20,825 nt of DNA from the IMG/VR virus record IMGVR_UViG_3300006737_000284, positions 1 through 20,825 of that record; one strand, given 5' to 3'. How positions within the stretch are numbered: the stretch's first letter is position 1; each line of letters opens with the position of its first letter. Positions 1-7,145 of this stretch are shown one piece after another. The notes under the pieces are model-generated. The model was given only the letters and a program-made list of their open reading frames with translations, did not search any database and was not told the origin of the DNA. The stretch comes from a virus. Position numbers and translations under genes: made by a program.

Positions 1-2
1 AA

Positions 3-3000
3 TTTAATGCTCATGGTAATGATGCTAATTCAGGTTTTACAATTCTTTCTCTAGGTGGTAAACCTACTTTTTATGAAAGTAACGGTATACTAGAAATAGG
101 TGCAAGTCCTAATACAGACCATATAGGAATTTCTTTAAATAGACCAGTTACAGCTTCTATTATAAGTGGTAGCGGAACCATTACTTACGGTTCTTTATCA
201 GATGGTACAATTACAGTAACAGGCTTTGTAGACGAAGATGATATGTCTTCGAATAGTGCTACACTTATTCCTACACAACAATCAGTTAAAGCATACGCAG
301 ATACTAGACCTGGACCACAAGGCCCTACAGGTGCAACAGGACCTCAAGGCCCTACTGGATCAACAGGTTCTCAAGGACCGACTGGTACCCAAGGACCAAC
401 TGGATCACAAGGTCCAACTGGCGCTACGGGATCACAAGGTCCTACCGGTGCAACCGGGAGTCAAGGTCCTACAGGAGCCACTGGATCACAAGGACCAACT
501 GGTCCAACTGGATCACAAGGACCAACAGGTCCAACAGGTAGTCAAGGTCCTACCGGACCAACAGGTAGCCAAGGACCAACAGGTCCAACTGGATCACAAG
601 GACCAACAGGTCCAACAGGTAGTCAAGGACCAACAGGTCCAACAGGTAGCCAAGGCCCAACTGGAGCAACCGGAAGTCAAGGACCTACTGGTGCTACCGG
701 ATCTCAAGGCCCTACAGGTAGTACTGGATCTCAAGGTCCAACAGGACCACAAGGAGCTAATGCTTCTACTTCTATTTCAGGTAATACTAATAATAGAGTA
801 GTAACAGCTACAGGTAACTCCTCAGAACCATTTCAAGGTGAAGGAAATTTAACTTTTGATGGTTCTACTTTAGAAGTAACAGGAGACCTGACCGTAGAAG
901 GAAGTGTTACAGCCCAAGAATTTCATACTGAATTAGTATCATCTTCAATAGTATTCCAATCAGGTTCTACTAAGTTTGGAGATTCAATAGACGATATACA
1001 TTCATTTACAGGATCTATTAATATTTCAGGTTCTTTAGATTTAGAAGATAATGTAAGAGCTAGATTTGGTACTGGTAATGATCTTAATATTTACCACGAC
1101 GGAACAACAAGTAGAATACAAAATACTACTGGTGATGTTAGATTTATAAATTTCCAAGATGACGGAGATATTATATTTCAATCAGATGATGGTTCAGGCG
1201 ACGTAGCGGAATATTTTAGAGTTGATGGTGGAGCTGTTGGGACTATTTACTCTAAACCTTTAAAAGTTTTAGATAATGTTAATATTAACGTAGGTGGCGG
1301 GAATGATTTACAAATATCTCATGATGGTAGTGATTCTGAAATTGATAGTACTAACGGTAACCTTGTTATAAAAACATCCACTGCTACTGGTGATATTAGA
1401 TTTAATTCCGGTAGTACACAATATTTGAGATTTGACGGTGGTGCTGGTCAGATAATTGTTTCGAAAGAATTAAAATTACTCGACGATACTAAATTAAAAA
1501 TCGGTGGAGGAGGAGATTTACAAATATTTCATGATGGTACTGACGGAACAATAAGAGAGACTGAAGGTAATTTAACTATTAAGAACGATACTGCTGGCGC
1601 CGATATCATATTTACCTCAGGAAGTTCAGAATACTTTAGATTAGATGGAAGCGCAAGAGCCATAACTGTATCATCCGCTATGGGAATGTATTTTAATGAC
1701 GGTGTTGCAGCTAGATTTGGTACAGGAGGAGATTTAATTCTTTATCACGATGCTTCTAATTCTTATATACAGAATTCATTAGTAGGTGACTTAATTATAG
1801 AAAATCAAGTTAATGATAAAGATATTATCTTTAAATCAGATGATGGTTTAGGTGGTAGTGCAGAATATTTTAGAGTAGATGGAAGTTCTCAAAAAATTAT
1901 ATTTAGTAGCGCTTCTCAACATAGCGATAGTGTAATAGGTGCATTTGGATCAAGTAATGATTTACAAATCTTCCATAATAGTGCTGATTCATTTATTGAT
2001 AACTATACGGGTGATGTTACTATTAGAAATAGACAAGATGACGGGGATATTAAATTTATATCTGATGATGGATCTGGAGGTTTAACTGAATACTTTAGAG
2101 TCGATGGTGGTGACGAAAGAGTTGAATTTGAAAAAGACGTAGTAATAAATGCCAATGTAAGTGCAAGTGGAGAAATTTTAACATCTAGTCCTGGATCTTT
2201 TACACGTCCTTCTTTAGGATTTCAAACAGCCGGCGGCTTTACTGGAATATATTCTACCAACGGTACTGATAGAATGGATATTTCAATTGGGGGGACCGCA
2301 GAAATGCATTTTGATAATACCCGAGCTAAATTTGGACAATTCAGTTCATCACCAGTTATTGAATACGAATCACAAGCAAGTGGACCATCATTCACATTTG
2401 AAAATGATCTAGATACAGGTATAGGTAGAAAATCTGCCAATAAAATATCTGTTTATGCAGGAGGTGAAGTATTTACCGTAGGAGGTACTGAAGGTATTAC
2501 TGTAGTAGCAGGAGGTCTAGCTACAACAGGAGCAAGAGGAAGTATATCTTCTAACTCACACATAACAGCTTCTGGTAATATAAGCTCAAGTGCTACAATA
2601 TTTGCTAGTAAAGCACAATTTGGTAGTTCTACAGTTTTTGTAGACGGCCCAGCAGGACATATAACTGCATCAGGTGATATAAGCGGTAGTGGTACTGTAA
2701 CATTTGGTTCTTTATCAGATGATACGATTACAATAACAGGCTTTGTAGATGAAGATAATATGTCTTCTGATAGTGCTACACTTATACCAACCCAACAATC
2801 AGTAAAAGCATACGCAGATAGCAGACCTGGTCCTCAAGGACCAACAGGTAGTACCGGATCTCAAGGACCAACAGGTAGTACTGGATCACAAGGTCCAACA
2901 GGAACTCAAGGACCTACTGGATCGCAAGGTTCTACCGGAGCAACTGGATCACAAGGTCCAACAGGTGCGACTGGTTCTCAAGGACCTACTGGAGCTACTG

Positions 3001-4406
3001 GAAGTCAAGGACCAACTGGTCCAACAGGTAGTCAAGGTCCAACAGGCCCTACTGGATCACAAGGACCGACAGGTCCAACAGGATCGCAAGGTCCAACAGG
3101 TCCAACAGGTAGTCAAGGTCCTACCGGACCAACAGGTAGCCAAGGACCAACTGGTCCAACTGGTCCGACAGGAAGTCAAGGTCCTACCGGAGCGACTGGT
3201 TCTCAAGGACCGACAGGACCAACAGGTCCGACAGGATCTCAAGGACCTACTGGACCGACAGGACCAACAGGAAGTCAAGGCCCTACAGGTGCTACCGGAT
3301 CTCAAGGACCAACTGGACCTACCGGACCAACAGGTAGTCAAGGTCCTACTGGACCAACAGGTCCAACAGGTAGTCAAGGACCAACTGGAGCTACCGGAAG
3401 TCAAGGACCTACTGGAGCTACTGGAAGTCAAGGTCCTACCGGACCTACCGGACCAACCGGATCACAAGGACCGACTGGACCTACCGGACCGACAGGAAGT
3501 CAAGGTCCTACCGGAGCAACAGGTAGTCAAGGACCGACAGGTCCGACAGGACCAACTGGATCACAAGGTCCTACTGGACCGACAGGACCTACGGGAAGTC
3601 AAGGCCCTACAGGTGCTACCGGATCACAAGGTCCTACTGGACCAACTGGACCTACTGGATCACAAGGTCCGACAGGACCAACAGGTCCAACAGGTAGTCA
3701 AGGACCAACTGGAGCTACTGGAAGTCAAGGTCCAACAGGTCCGACAGGACCTACTGGATCACAAGGACCAACAGGACCAACAGGCCCTACTGGTTCTCAA
3801 GGACCTACTGGAGCTACCGGAAGTCAAGGTCCTACCGGATCTACTGGACCGACGGGAAGTCAAGGTCCTACTGGACCAACAGGTTCTACTGGTTCTCAAG
3901 GACCTACTGGAACGGGCGGTAGTCAAGGACCAACCGGATCAGGTGGAGCTCAAGGACCAACCGGAGCTTTAGGAATAACCGGAGATACTAACAATAGAGT
4001 TATTACAGCTGATGGTGATGGAACAGTAACTGGTGAAGCCAACTTAACCTTTGACGGTTCAGTTTTAGACATTACCGGTGATTTGACTATAGATGATAGT
4101 ATTATTACCTATCAAGAAAATACAGATATAGATATAGGAACAGAAACAGTAGCTTCAATAGCTCATGCAAGTTACGATGGAGCTTTCTTTGATTTTGTAA
4201 TTAAAAATGGAACAAATTTAAGAGCTGGAACAGTTTTTGCAACCCACGACGGTACTAATGTAGAATTTGCAGAAACATCCACAAACGATTTAGGAGATAC
4301 TTCTGATATAACTTTATTAGTTGATATCTCAGGAGCTGATTTAAGATTAAGAGCAACAACAACTTCTGATAACTGGACGGTTAAAACTCTGGTTAGAGGT
4401 TTATAA
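3..4406 (+). CDS. Collagen-like tail fibre protein, 5'-truncated by the window
   Basis: The frame is open from position 3, so the gene starts upstream and the ATG at 243 is an internal Met inside a repeated module. The product is probably a trimeric tail fibre/adhesin. Order of parts: a globular piece (3-190) resembling the C-terminal module of the fibre gene at 7146; a linker with [11 protein letters not shown]; a collagen-like Gly-X-Y array (312-758); an NNRV...NLTFDGS...VTGDLTV module and STKFGDS segment (about 780-1050); five imperfect repeats carrying DLQIFHDG-like and EYFRVDG-like motifs (about 1057-2115); a second copy of the linker; a longer collagen array (2829-3966); a second [16 protein letters not shown] module; and a C-terminal domain (about 4120-4406) of a type I recognise from marine T4-like fibres. 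No transmembrane segment or enzyme motif is visible. Collagen triplets in phage fibres are known to form rigid trimeric rods. The fibre role is well supported; the receptor is unknown. Confidence 0.85.
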   Translation, partial: FNAHGNDANSGFTILSLGGKPTFYESNGILEIGASPNTDHIGISLNRPVTASIISGSGTITYGSLSDGTITVTGFVDEDDMSSNSATLIPTQQSVKAYADTRPGPQGPTGATGPQGPTGSTGSQGPTGTQGPTGSQGPTGATGSQGPTGATGSQGPTGATGSQGPTGPTGSQGPTGPTGSQGPTGPTGSQGPTGPTGSQGPTGPTGSQGPTGPTGSQGPTGATGSQGPTGATGSQGPTGSTGSQGPTGPQGANASTSISGNTNNRVVTATGNSSEPFQGEGNLTFDGSTLEVTGDLTVEGSVTAQEFHTELVSSSIVFQSGSTKFGDSIDDIHSFTGSINISGSLDLEDNVRARFGTGNDLNIYHDGTTSRIQNTTGDVRFINFQDDGDIIFQSDDGSGDVAEYFRVDGGAVGTIYSKPLKVLDNVNINVGGGNDLQISHDGSDSEIDSTNGNLVIKTSTATGDIRFNSGSTQYLRFDGGAGQIIVSKELKLLDDTKLKIGGGGDLQIFHDGTDGTIRETEGNLTIKNDTAGADIIFTSGSSEYFRLDGSARAITVSSAMGMYFNDGVAARFGTGGDLILYHDASNSYIQNSLVGDLIIENQVNDKDIIFKSDDGLGGSAEYFRVDGSSQKIIFSSASQHSDSVIGAFGSSNDLQIFHNSADSFIDNYTGDVTIRNRQDDGDIKFISDDGSGGLTEYFRVDGGDERVEFEKDVVINANVSASGEILTSSPGSFTRPSLGFQTAGGFTGIYSTNGTDRMDISIGGTAEMHFDNTRAKFGQFSSSPVIEYESQASGPSFTFENDLDTGIGRKSANKISVYAGGEVFTVGGTEGITVVAGGLATTGARGSISSNSHITASGNISSSATIFASKAQFGSSTVFVDGPAGHITASGDISGSGTVTFGSLSDDTITITGFVDEDNMSSDSATLIPTQQSVKAYADSRPGPQGPTGSTGSQGPTGSTGSQGPTGTQGPTGSQGSTGATGSQGPTGATGSQGPTGATGSQGPTGPTGSQGPTGPTGSQGPTGPTGSQGPTGPTGSQGPTGPTGSQGPTGPTGPTGSQGPTGATGSQGPTGPTGPTGSQGPTGPTGPTGSQGPTGATGSQGPTGPTGPTGSQGPTGPTGPTGSQGPTGATGSQGPTGATGSQGPTGPTGPTGSQGPTGPTGPTGSQGPTGATGSQGPTGPTGPTGSQGPTGPTGPTGSQGPTGATGSQGPTGPTGPTGSQGPTGPTGPTGSQGPTGATGSQGPTGPTGPTGSQGPTGPTGPTGSQGPTGATGSQGPTGSTGPTGSQGPTGPTGSTGSQGPTGTGGSQGPTGSGGAQGPTGALGITGDTNNRVITADGDGTVTGEANLTFDGSVLDITGDLTIDDSIITYQENTDIDIGTETVASIAHASYDGAFFDFVIKNGTNLRAGTVFATHDGTNVEFAETSTNDLGDTSDITLLVDISGADLRLRATTTSDNWTVKTLVRGL
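189..315 (+). repeat. Fibre linker module, copy 1
   Basis: Encodes [17 protein letters not shown], then [15 protein letters not shown] and RPG, immediately before the first collagen array. It aligns without gaps to 2706-2832 (offset 2517 nt), with high nucleotide identity and a few mostly synonymous changes. It marks the boundary of a duplicated [linker - collagen - globular] unit within one gene. Confidence 0.85.
312..758 (+). repeat. Collagen-like Gly-X-Y array A
   Basis: About 149 codons, or about 50 uninterrupted Gly-X-Y triplets, mainly GPT, GSQ, GAT and GST. Pro occupies X and Thr or Gln occupies Y. Codons for Gly, Pro, Thr and Ser vary synonymously from triplet to triplet, so the repeat is far more regular as protein than as DNA. 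It ends at GPQGANAS. Confidence 0.9.
1057..2115 (+). repeat. Five imperfect [15 protein letters not shown] repeats in the fibre
   Basis: Five tandem units of roughly 60-75 residues. Their lead motifs are [40 protein letters not shown] and [10 protein letters not shown]. Each is followed by a G-D/N-L/V strand segment, a D-I-I/R/K-F strand and a (E)Y(F/L)R(V/L/F)DG motif. The alternating pattern suggests a repetitive beta structure. I recognise this repeat from tail fibres of marine T4-like phages; its fold and ligand are not visible here. Confidence 0.75.
2706..2832 (+). repeat. Fibre linker module, copy 2
   Basis: Second copy of the 189-315 linker ([35 protein letters not shown]), again placed directly before a collagen array. 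The same-gene, same-orientation duplication indicates that the fibre grew by internal module duplication. Confidence 0.85.
2829..3966 (+). repeat. Collagen-like Gly-X-Y array B
   Basis: About 379 codons, or about 126 triplets. A recurring higher-order unit, [18 protein letters not shown] with variants, has synonymous differences between copies. No Gly interruption is visible. The array ends through [15 protein letters not shown] into GALGITGD. Pro is again restricted to X. Confidence 0.9.
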
Positions 4407-4418
4407 AATAATATAAAT

Positions 4419-4505
4419 ATGGATGAAGAAATTACATTTGTGGGTTGCAACTGTACTGAATGTGACTGCAAAACATTATGTGATTGTGAATGTTGCTGTA
4501 ATTAA
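4419..4505 (+). CDS. 28-residue cysteine-rich mini-protein (putative)
   Basis: A short ORF in the 111-nt gap between the first fibre gene and the LamG gene at 4518. The product starts MDEEITFVG and then carries nine Cys in 19 residues (positions 10, 12, 15, 17, 21, 23, 25, 26 and 27), including CNC, CDC, CEC and CCC clusters and a CxCxxCxC core. That spacing is metallothionein-like, so metal binding is possible, but no family is recognised. Like most genes here it lacks a Shine-Dalgarno sequence, and it lies 12 nt after the previous stop and 12 nt before the next start, as a genuine gene in this compact array would. Its shortness is the main doubt. It fills the gap in the right strand and spacing, which favours reality. 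Confidence 0.5.
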   Translation: MDEEITFVGCNCTECDCKTLCDCECCCN

Positions 4506-4517
4506 ATAATTTATCAA

Positions 4518-5291
4518 ATGGCGTTTTCAAGAGGACCTGGTATAGTCACAGATGGGTTAGTTTGGGTAGTAGATTATGCTTCACCTAAATCCTACCCAGG
4601 TAGTGGTACTTCAGTTAGTGATATAGTTAAAAATGTAGCTGATGGAGATATTCTCAGTTTTGGCTCTATAACTGGGGATAGTTATACTACTGATTTTAAT
4701 GGAGGTATTACTAGAACTTCTACATCTTCAAATACTAGAACTAGTACAAGTAATATTAATAATAGTTCACCTGTAACATTTGATGCTACAGCTGGTGATG
4801 TTGCATTTTCATTAGAATGTGTTTGGAGACCCTCAGGCTTTGCATCAGATACTTACTTCGGTTTAGAAAATGTTTTAATTGCTAAAGGTGGTTTTAGTAC
4901 ATTAAATTACTTAATGCAGTTTAATTCATCACAATTAACTTTTTGCCATAGGTCTCCTAATGAAGGTCTTAAATATACTGATTTTTCAACTACTTTTACA
5001 GCTGGTAATGTTTACCATACTGTTTTAACTGTCATTGATGATTCAAACGGAGATGGTAATGTAATAGGTTATAATAATGGTGTTAAATTAGGTCAAACTG
5101 ATTTAGCAGGAGATCCAATACAACCTGATGATGATGGAGATGACCCATTATACTACCCAGCTGGTGGTGGAACAGATAATCGTATGAATTTTCAAGGGAC
5201 TTATTTTACAGCAAGAATATATAATAAAAGATTAACTGATGCAGAAGTTTTACAAAACTATAACGCATTAAAACCAAGATTTAAATTATAA
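4518..5291 (+). CDS. LamG/concanavalin-like tail appendage protein 1
   Basis: 257 residues. The start segment (DGLVWVVDYASPKSYPGSGT) and the end segment (ARIYNKRLTDAEVLQNYNAL) are the N- and C-terminal hallmarks of LamG-like jelly-roll (Laminin_G_3-type) domains found as stand-alone proteins in marine phage tail regions. Between them are beta-rich segments with FSLECVW and GTYFTARIYN. Such domains bind glycans or proteins, so a role in host-surface recognition or as a fibre partner is inferred. There is no signal peptide or membrane helix. The start is an ATG with an A/T-rich leader, 12 nt after the 28-residue ORF. It is one of three such genes here, and the next starts 3 nt after its stop. 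Confidence 0.75.
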   Translation: MAFSRGPGIVTDGLVWVVDYASPKSYPGSGTSVSDIVKNVADGDILSFGSITGDSYTTDFNGGITRTSTSSNTRTSTSNINNSSPVTFDATAGDVAFSLECVWRPSGFASDTYFGLENVLIAKGGFSTLNYLMQFNSSQLTFCHRSPNEGLKYTDFSTTFTAGNVYHTVLTVIDDSNGDGNVIGYNNGVKLGQTDLAGDPIQPDDDGDDPLYYPAGGGTDNRMNFQGTYFTARIYNKRLTDAEVLQNYNALKPRFKL

Positions 5292-5294
5292 AAT

Positions 5295-5999
5295 ATGTTT
5301 ACAGGAGCAAACATAGTAATAGATGGACTTGAAGGAGTAATCGATGCCGGTTCTTATCATAAAGTAAGCCCTACCCAAGTTAGTGATGACTATTATATGA
5401 ATTTATTAGGAGGTGTTTCCACACAAAGATGTTTTATAAACGATGCTACTACTATACCCTCTTCTGATCCAGCCTCTTTTGGCTTTGGCGCAGATAGAAA
5501 TACTTACATTCAGATACCTATAGCAGATGGAACATTTCCTACAGATAGTGGACCTTTCGATTTTTCATCTGGAGCTGGATATACAGTTGATGTATGGTTT
5601 ATGAGAACAGGTTACGGTACTTGGCAATCAGGTACAACATTTTATGAAGGGATTTGGAACTACTATTGGAATCACTACTTAGCTTTTAGAGGGTCTAATA
5701 TAGGTAACTATATTTACGGTACTGGATTAAGTAACTACAGTATTTCCATGGATACTTGGTACAATGTTTCTACGACTCATGATAATAGTGATACTAGTCA
5801 ACATAAGGTTTATATAAATGGTAGTTTACATCAAACTTCTACTCAAGCTAATGCAGGTTCTACTAGAAGATTTTTCGTAGGTAACTGGGATTCTAGCTGG
5901 GCTATGGTAGGTGAATTAGCTAGTATACGAATATATAATAGACCCTTAAATGCTAACGAAGTTACTCAAAACTATAATGCAACTAAGACAAGATTTTAG
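5295..5999 (+). CDS. LamG/concanavalin-like tail appendage protein 2
   Basis: 234 residues, same architecture as its upstream neighbour. It opens with NIVIDGLEGVIDAGSYHKVS, has a jelly-roll core with YTVDVWFMRTG, MDTWYNVSTTHDN and KVYINGSLHQ, and closes with IRIYNRPLNANEVTQNYNAT. The 'W-x-V...KVYINGS' pattern is typical of the LamG fold. It starts 3 nt after the previous stop, which suggests translational coupling. It is a diverged paralogue rather than a recent copy, since similarity is concentrated at the ends. Inferred role: virion surface adhesin or fibre accessory. It stops with TAG, one of only two TAG stops seen in the window. Confidence 0.75.
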   Translation: MFTGANIVIDGLEGVIDAGSYHKVSPTQVSDDYYMNLLGGVSTQRCFINDATTIPSSDPASFGFGADRNTYIQIPIADGTFPTDSGPFDFSSGAGYTVDVWFMRTGYGTWQSGTTFYEGIWNYYWNHYLAFRGSNIGNYIYGTGLSNYSISMDTWYNVSTTHDNSDTSQHKVYINGSLHQTSTQANAGSTRRFFVGNWDSSWAMVGELASIRIYNRPLNANEVTQNYNATKTRF

Positions 6000-6001
6000 C
6001 A

Positions 6002-6151
6002 ATGAATTATTTAAAAGAAATGAACGAAACACAATCAGGATTCGAAGTAATATATTACGACGGTAATTTAATACATTCAACTAGTTCTTTTGATACACAA
6101 GACAAAGCAATGGAATTTATAAATACTTTAAATTTAGTAGGAATAGTATAA
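6002..6151 (+). CDS. 49-residue small hypothetical protein
   Basis: The ORF begins MNYLKEMNETQSGFEV and ends in NTLNLVGIV. It starts 2 nt after the LamG gene ending at 5999, and its stop overlaps the next ATG in the sequence TAATG, so translation is probably coupled at both ends. The protein is a mixed-charge alpha/beta-looking sequence with no Cys, no membrane segment and no family that I recognise. A region of about 150 nt in a phage this compact, filled exactly by one ORF with coupled ends, is good evidence that it is a gene. Confidence 0.6.
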   Translation: MNYLKEMNETQSGFEVIYYDGNLIHSTSSFDTQDKAMEFINTLNLVGIV

Positions 6152-6957
6152 TGGCATCAATAGGAGGACCAAAAATATTTAACGATTTTGATTTAGCTGA
6201 TATGTACTATTACGTAGACACTGCTAACCCTGATTGTTGGGATGGTACTGCTATTGCTTCAGATACTAAACTATATAATTTAGCTCAACAAGATGGTTCT
6301 GAATATTTTTCTGCTTCAGATAGTTCTACTTTTACATCTACTAACTATGAAATAACTAGAAATTATATTCACAGAAAATTTGCAGCGGGAACAGCTAATA
6401 CTAATTGGAGAGGAAATGTCAATAAAGATGCTTTTGCAACTGGTCAAACTGGTGGAATGTCTGGGATGGTTTTTCTTAAGGGAGGAATAGGAACAACAGA
6501 TGGGCAGTCAGGTCAAAATATTTATTTAGGGGGTTTTGAAAGTAGGGTTTCATTTTCAATAGCTAGTGGGGGTACAAGCCAAAGAGGTCCTGGTGTTTTA
6601 GTTTATAGAAATGATGGATCAGGTACTTTAGCACATAGAACAAATTCTAACCATCCAGTTTTAACTGATGAGTGGTGCTCAGCTGGGTATAGTGCTTATG
6701 TATCTTCAACTAATGTTTTAACAGTTGCTATCTATAAAAATGGGGTTAATGTATCTCAAGGTACTTATACAGTTAATACCGATTCCTCCAATACTACTTT
6801 ACCTAATGGTAGTAGACTACCTATAATGGGTGGTTGGTCTACCGGTTATGGAGAATTTAGTGGTCAATATAATAATTGGATGTTTTTTAATAAGCAATTA
6901 GACGACACTGATTTTAAACAAATACATAATTCATTTAAAGGAAGATATGGAATATAA
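6151..6957 (+). CDS. Putative LamG-like appendage protein 3
   Basis: 268 residues. It starts at an ATG whose A is the last base of the upstream stop codon. The N-terminus (NDFDLADMYYYVDTANPDCW) and C-terminus (WMFFNKQLDDTDFKQIHNSF) align in pattern with the first two LamG proteins, including the 'Y/F-N-K-x-L-x-x-x-x-x-x-Q' end helix. Similarity is weaker, and the core is Gly/Ser-rich and beta-like. It is most likely a third, more diverged jelly-roll adhesin in the appendage cluster. A literal TATAAATA lies 25 nt before the start (6118-6125), but inside the previous small ORF. Confidence 0.6.
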   Translation: MASIGGPKIFNDFDLADMYYYVDTANPDCWDGTAIASDTKLYNLAQQDGSEYFSASDSSTFTSTNYEITRNYIHRKFAAGTANTNWRGNVNKDAFATGQTGGMSGMVFLKGGIGTTDGQSGQNIYLGGFESRVSFSIASGGTSQRGPGVLVYRNDGSGTLAHRTNSNHPVLTDEWCSAGYSAYVSSTNVLTVAIYKNGVNVSQGTYTVNTDSSNTTLPNGSRLPIMGGWSTGYGEFSGQYNNWMFFNKQLDDTDFKQIHNSFKGRYGI

Positions 6958-7081
6958 TATTACTTGTGAAACATGCTATGAGCCTTCAATGATCAGTGGA
7001 TCATATGCTAGTGGTTCAGTTATCGTAGATGGTATAATGTGTTCTTATTTACCTTGCCCAGAATATTTTAACCCAATATAA
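6947..7081 (+). CDS. 44-residue protein with CxxC and CxxxxC pairs (putative)
   Basis: The ORF overlaps the end of the LamG-like gene by 11 nt and ends just before the promoter-like region of the second fibre gene. It starts MEYNITCETCYEPS. Cys lie at 7 and 10 (CETC) and at 32 and 37 (CSYLPC), a spacing that could hold one metal ion or two disulphides. It is not recognised as a known family. A start overlap and filling of otherwise empty sequence support it; its size keeps confidence moderate. Confidence 0.5.
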   Translation: MEYNITCETCYEPSMISGSYASGSVIVDGIMCSYLPCPEYFNPI

Positions 7082-7101
7082 CGATTTAGTTTATAGGTAG
7101 A

Positions 7102-7109
7102 TATTTATA
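7102..7109 (+). promoter_or_regulatory. TATTTATA late-promoter-like element before fibre gene 2
   Basis: The context is AGATATTTATATAAGACCC, 36 nt before the ATG at 7146. It shares TATTTATA and a following A/T-rich, AGAC-like tail with the elements before the sheath, tube and gp26 genes. T4 late promoters use TATAAATA; this is its reverse complement read on the + strand. Confidence 0.5.
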
Positions 7110-7133
7110 TAAGACCCTTTTGGACAATGAAAA

Positions 7134-7138
7134 AAGGA
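7134..7138 (+). promoter_or_regulatory. Shine-Dalgarno-like AAGGA before fibre gene 2
   Basis: AAGGA lies 7 nt before the ATG at 7146. It is the only well-placed canonical-looking ribosome binding site among the gene starts in this window, so it stands out, and it supports the chosen start. Confidence 0.5.
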
Positions 7139-7145
7139 TAAATTT

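Noticed and set aside
243-245. ATG as the start of the first fibre gene
   Set aside because: The frame is open to the window edge, and the ATG lies inside a linker that is repeated at 2706-2832 with its counterpart Met internal. The gene is 5'-truncated instead.
2222-2440. Minus-strand ORFs within genes (2222-2440, 4172-4471, 9963-10169, 13778-14047, 15957-16187, 17417-17785)
   Set aside because: All lie antisense to confidently coding + genes and show no family motifs or promoter-like elements.
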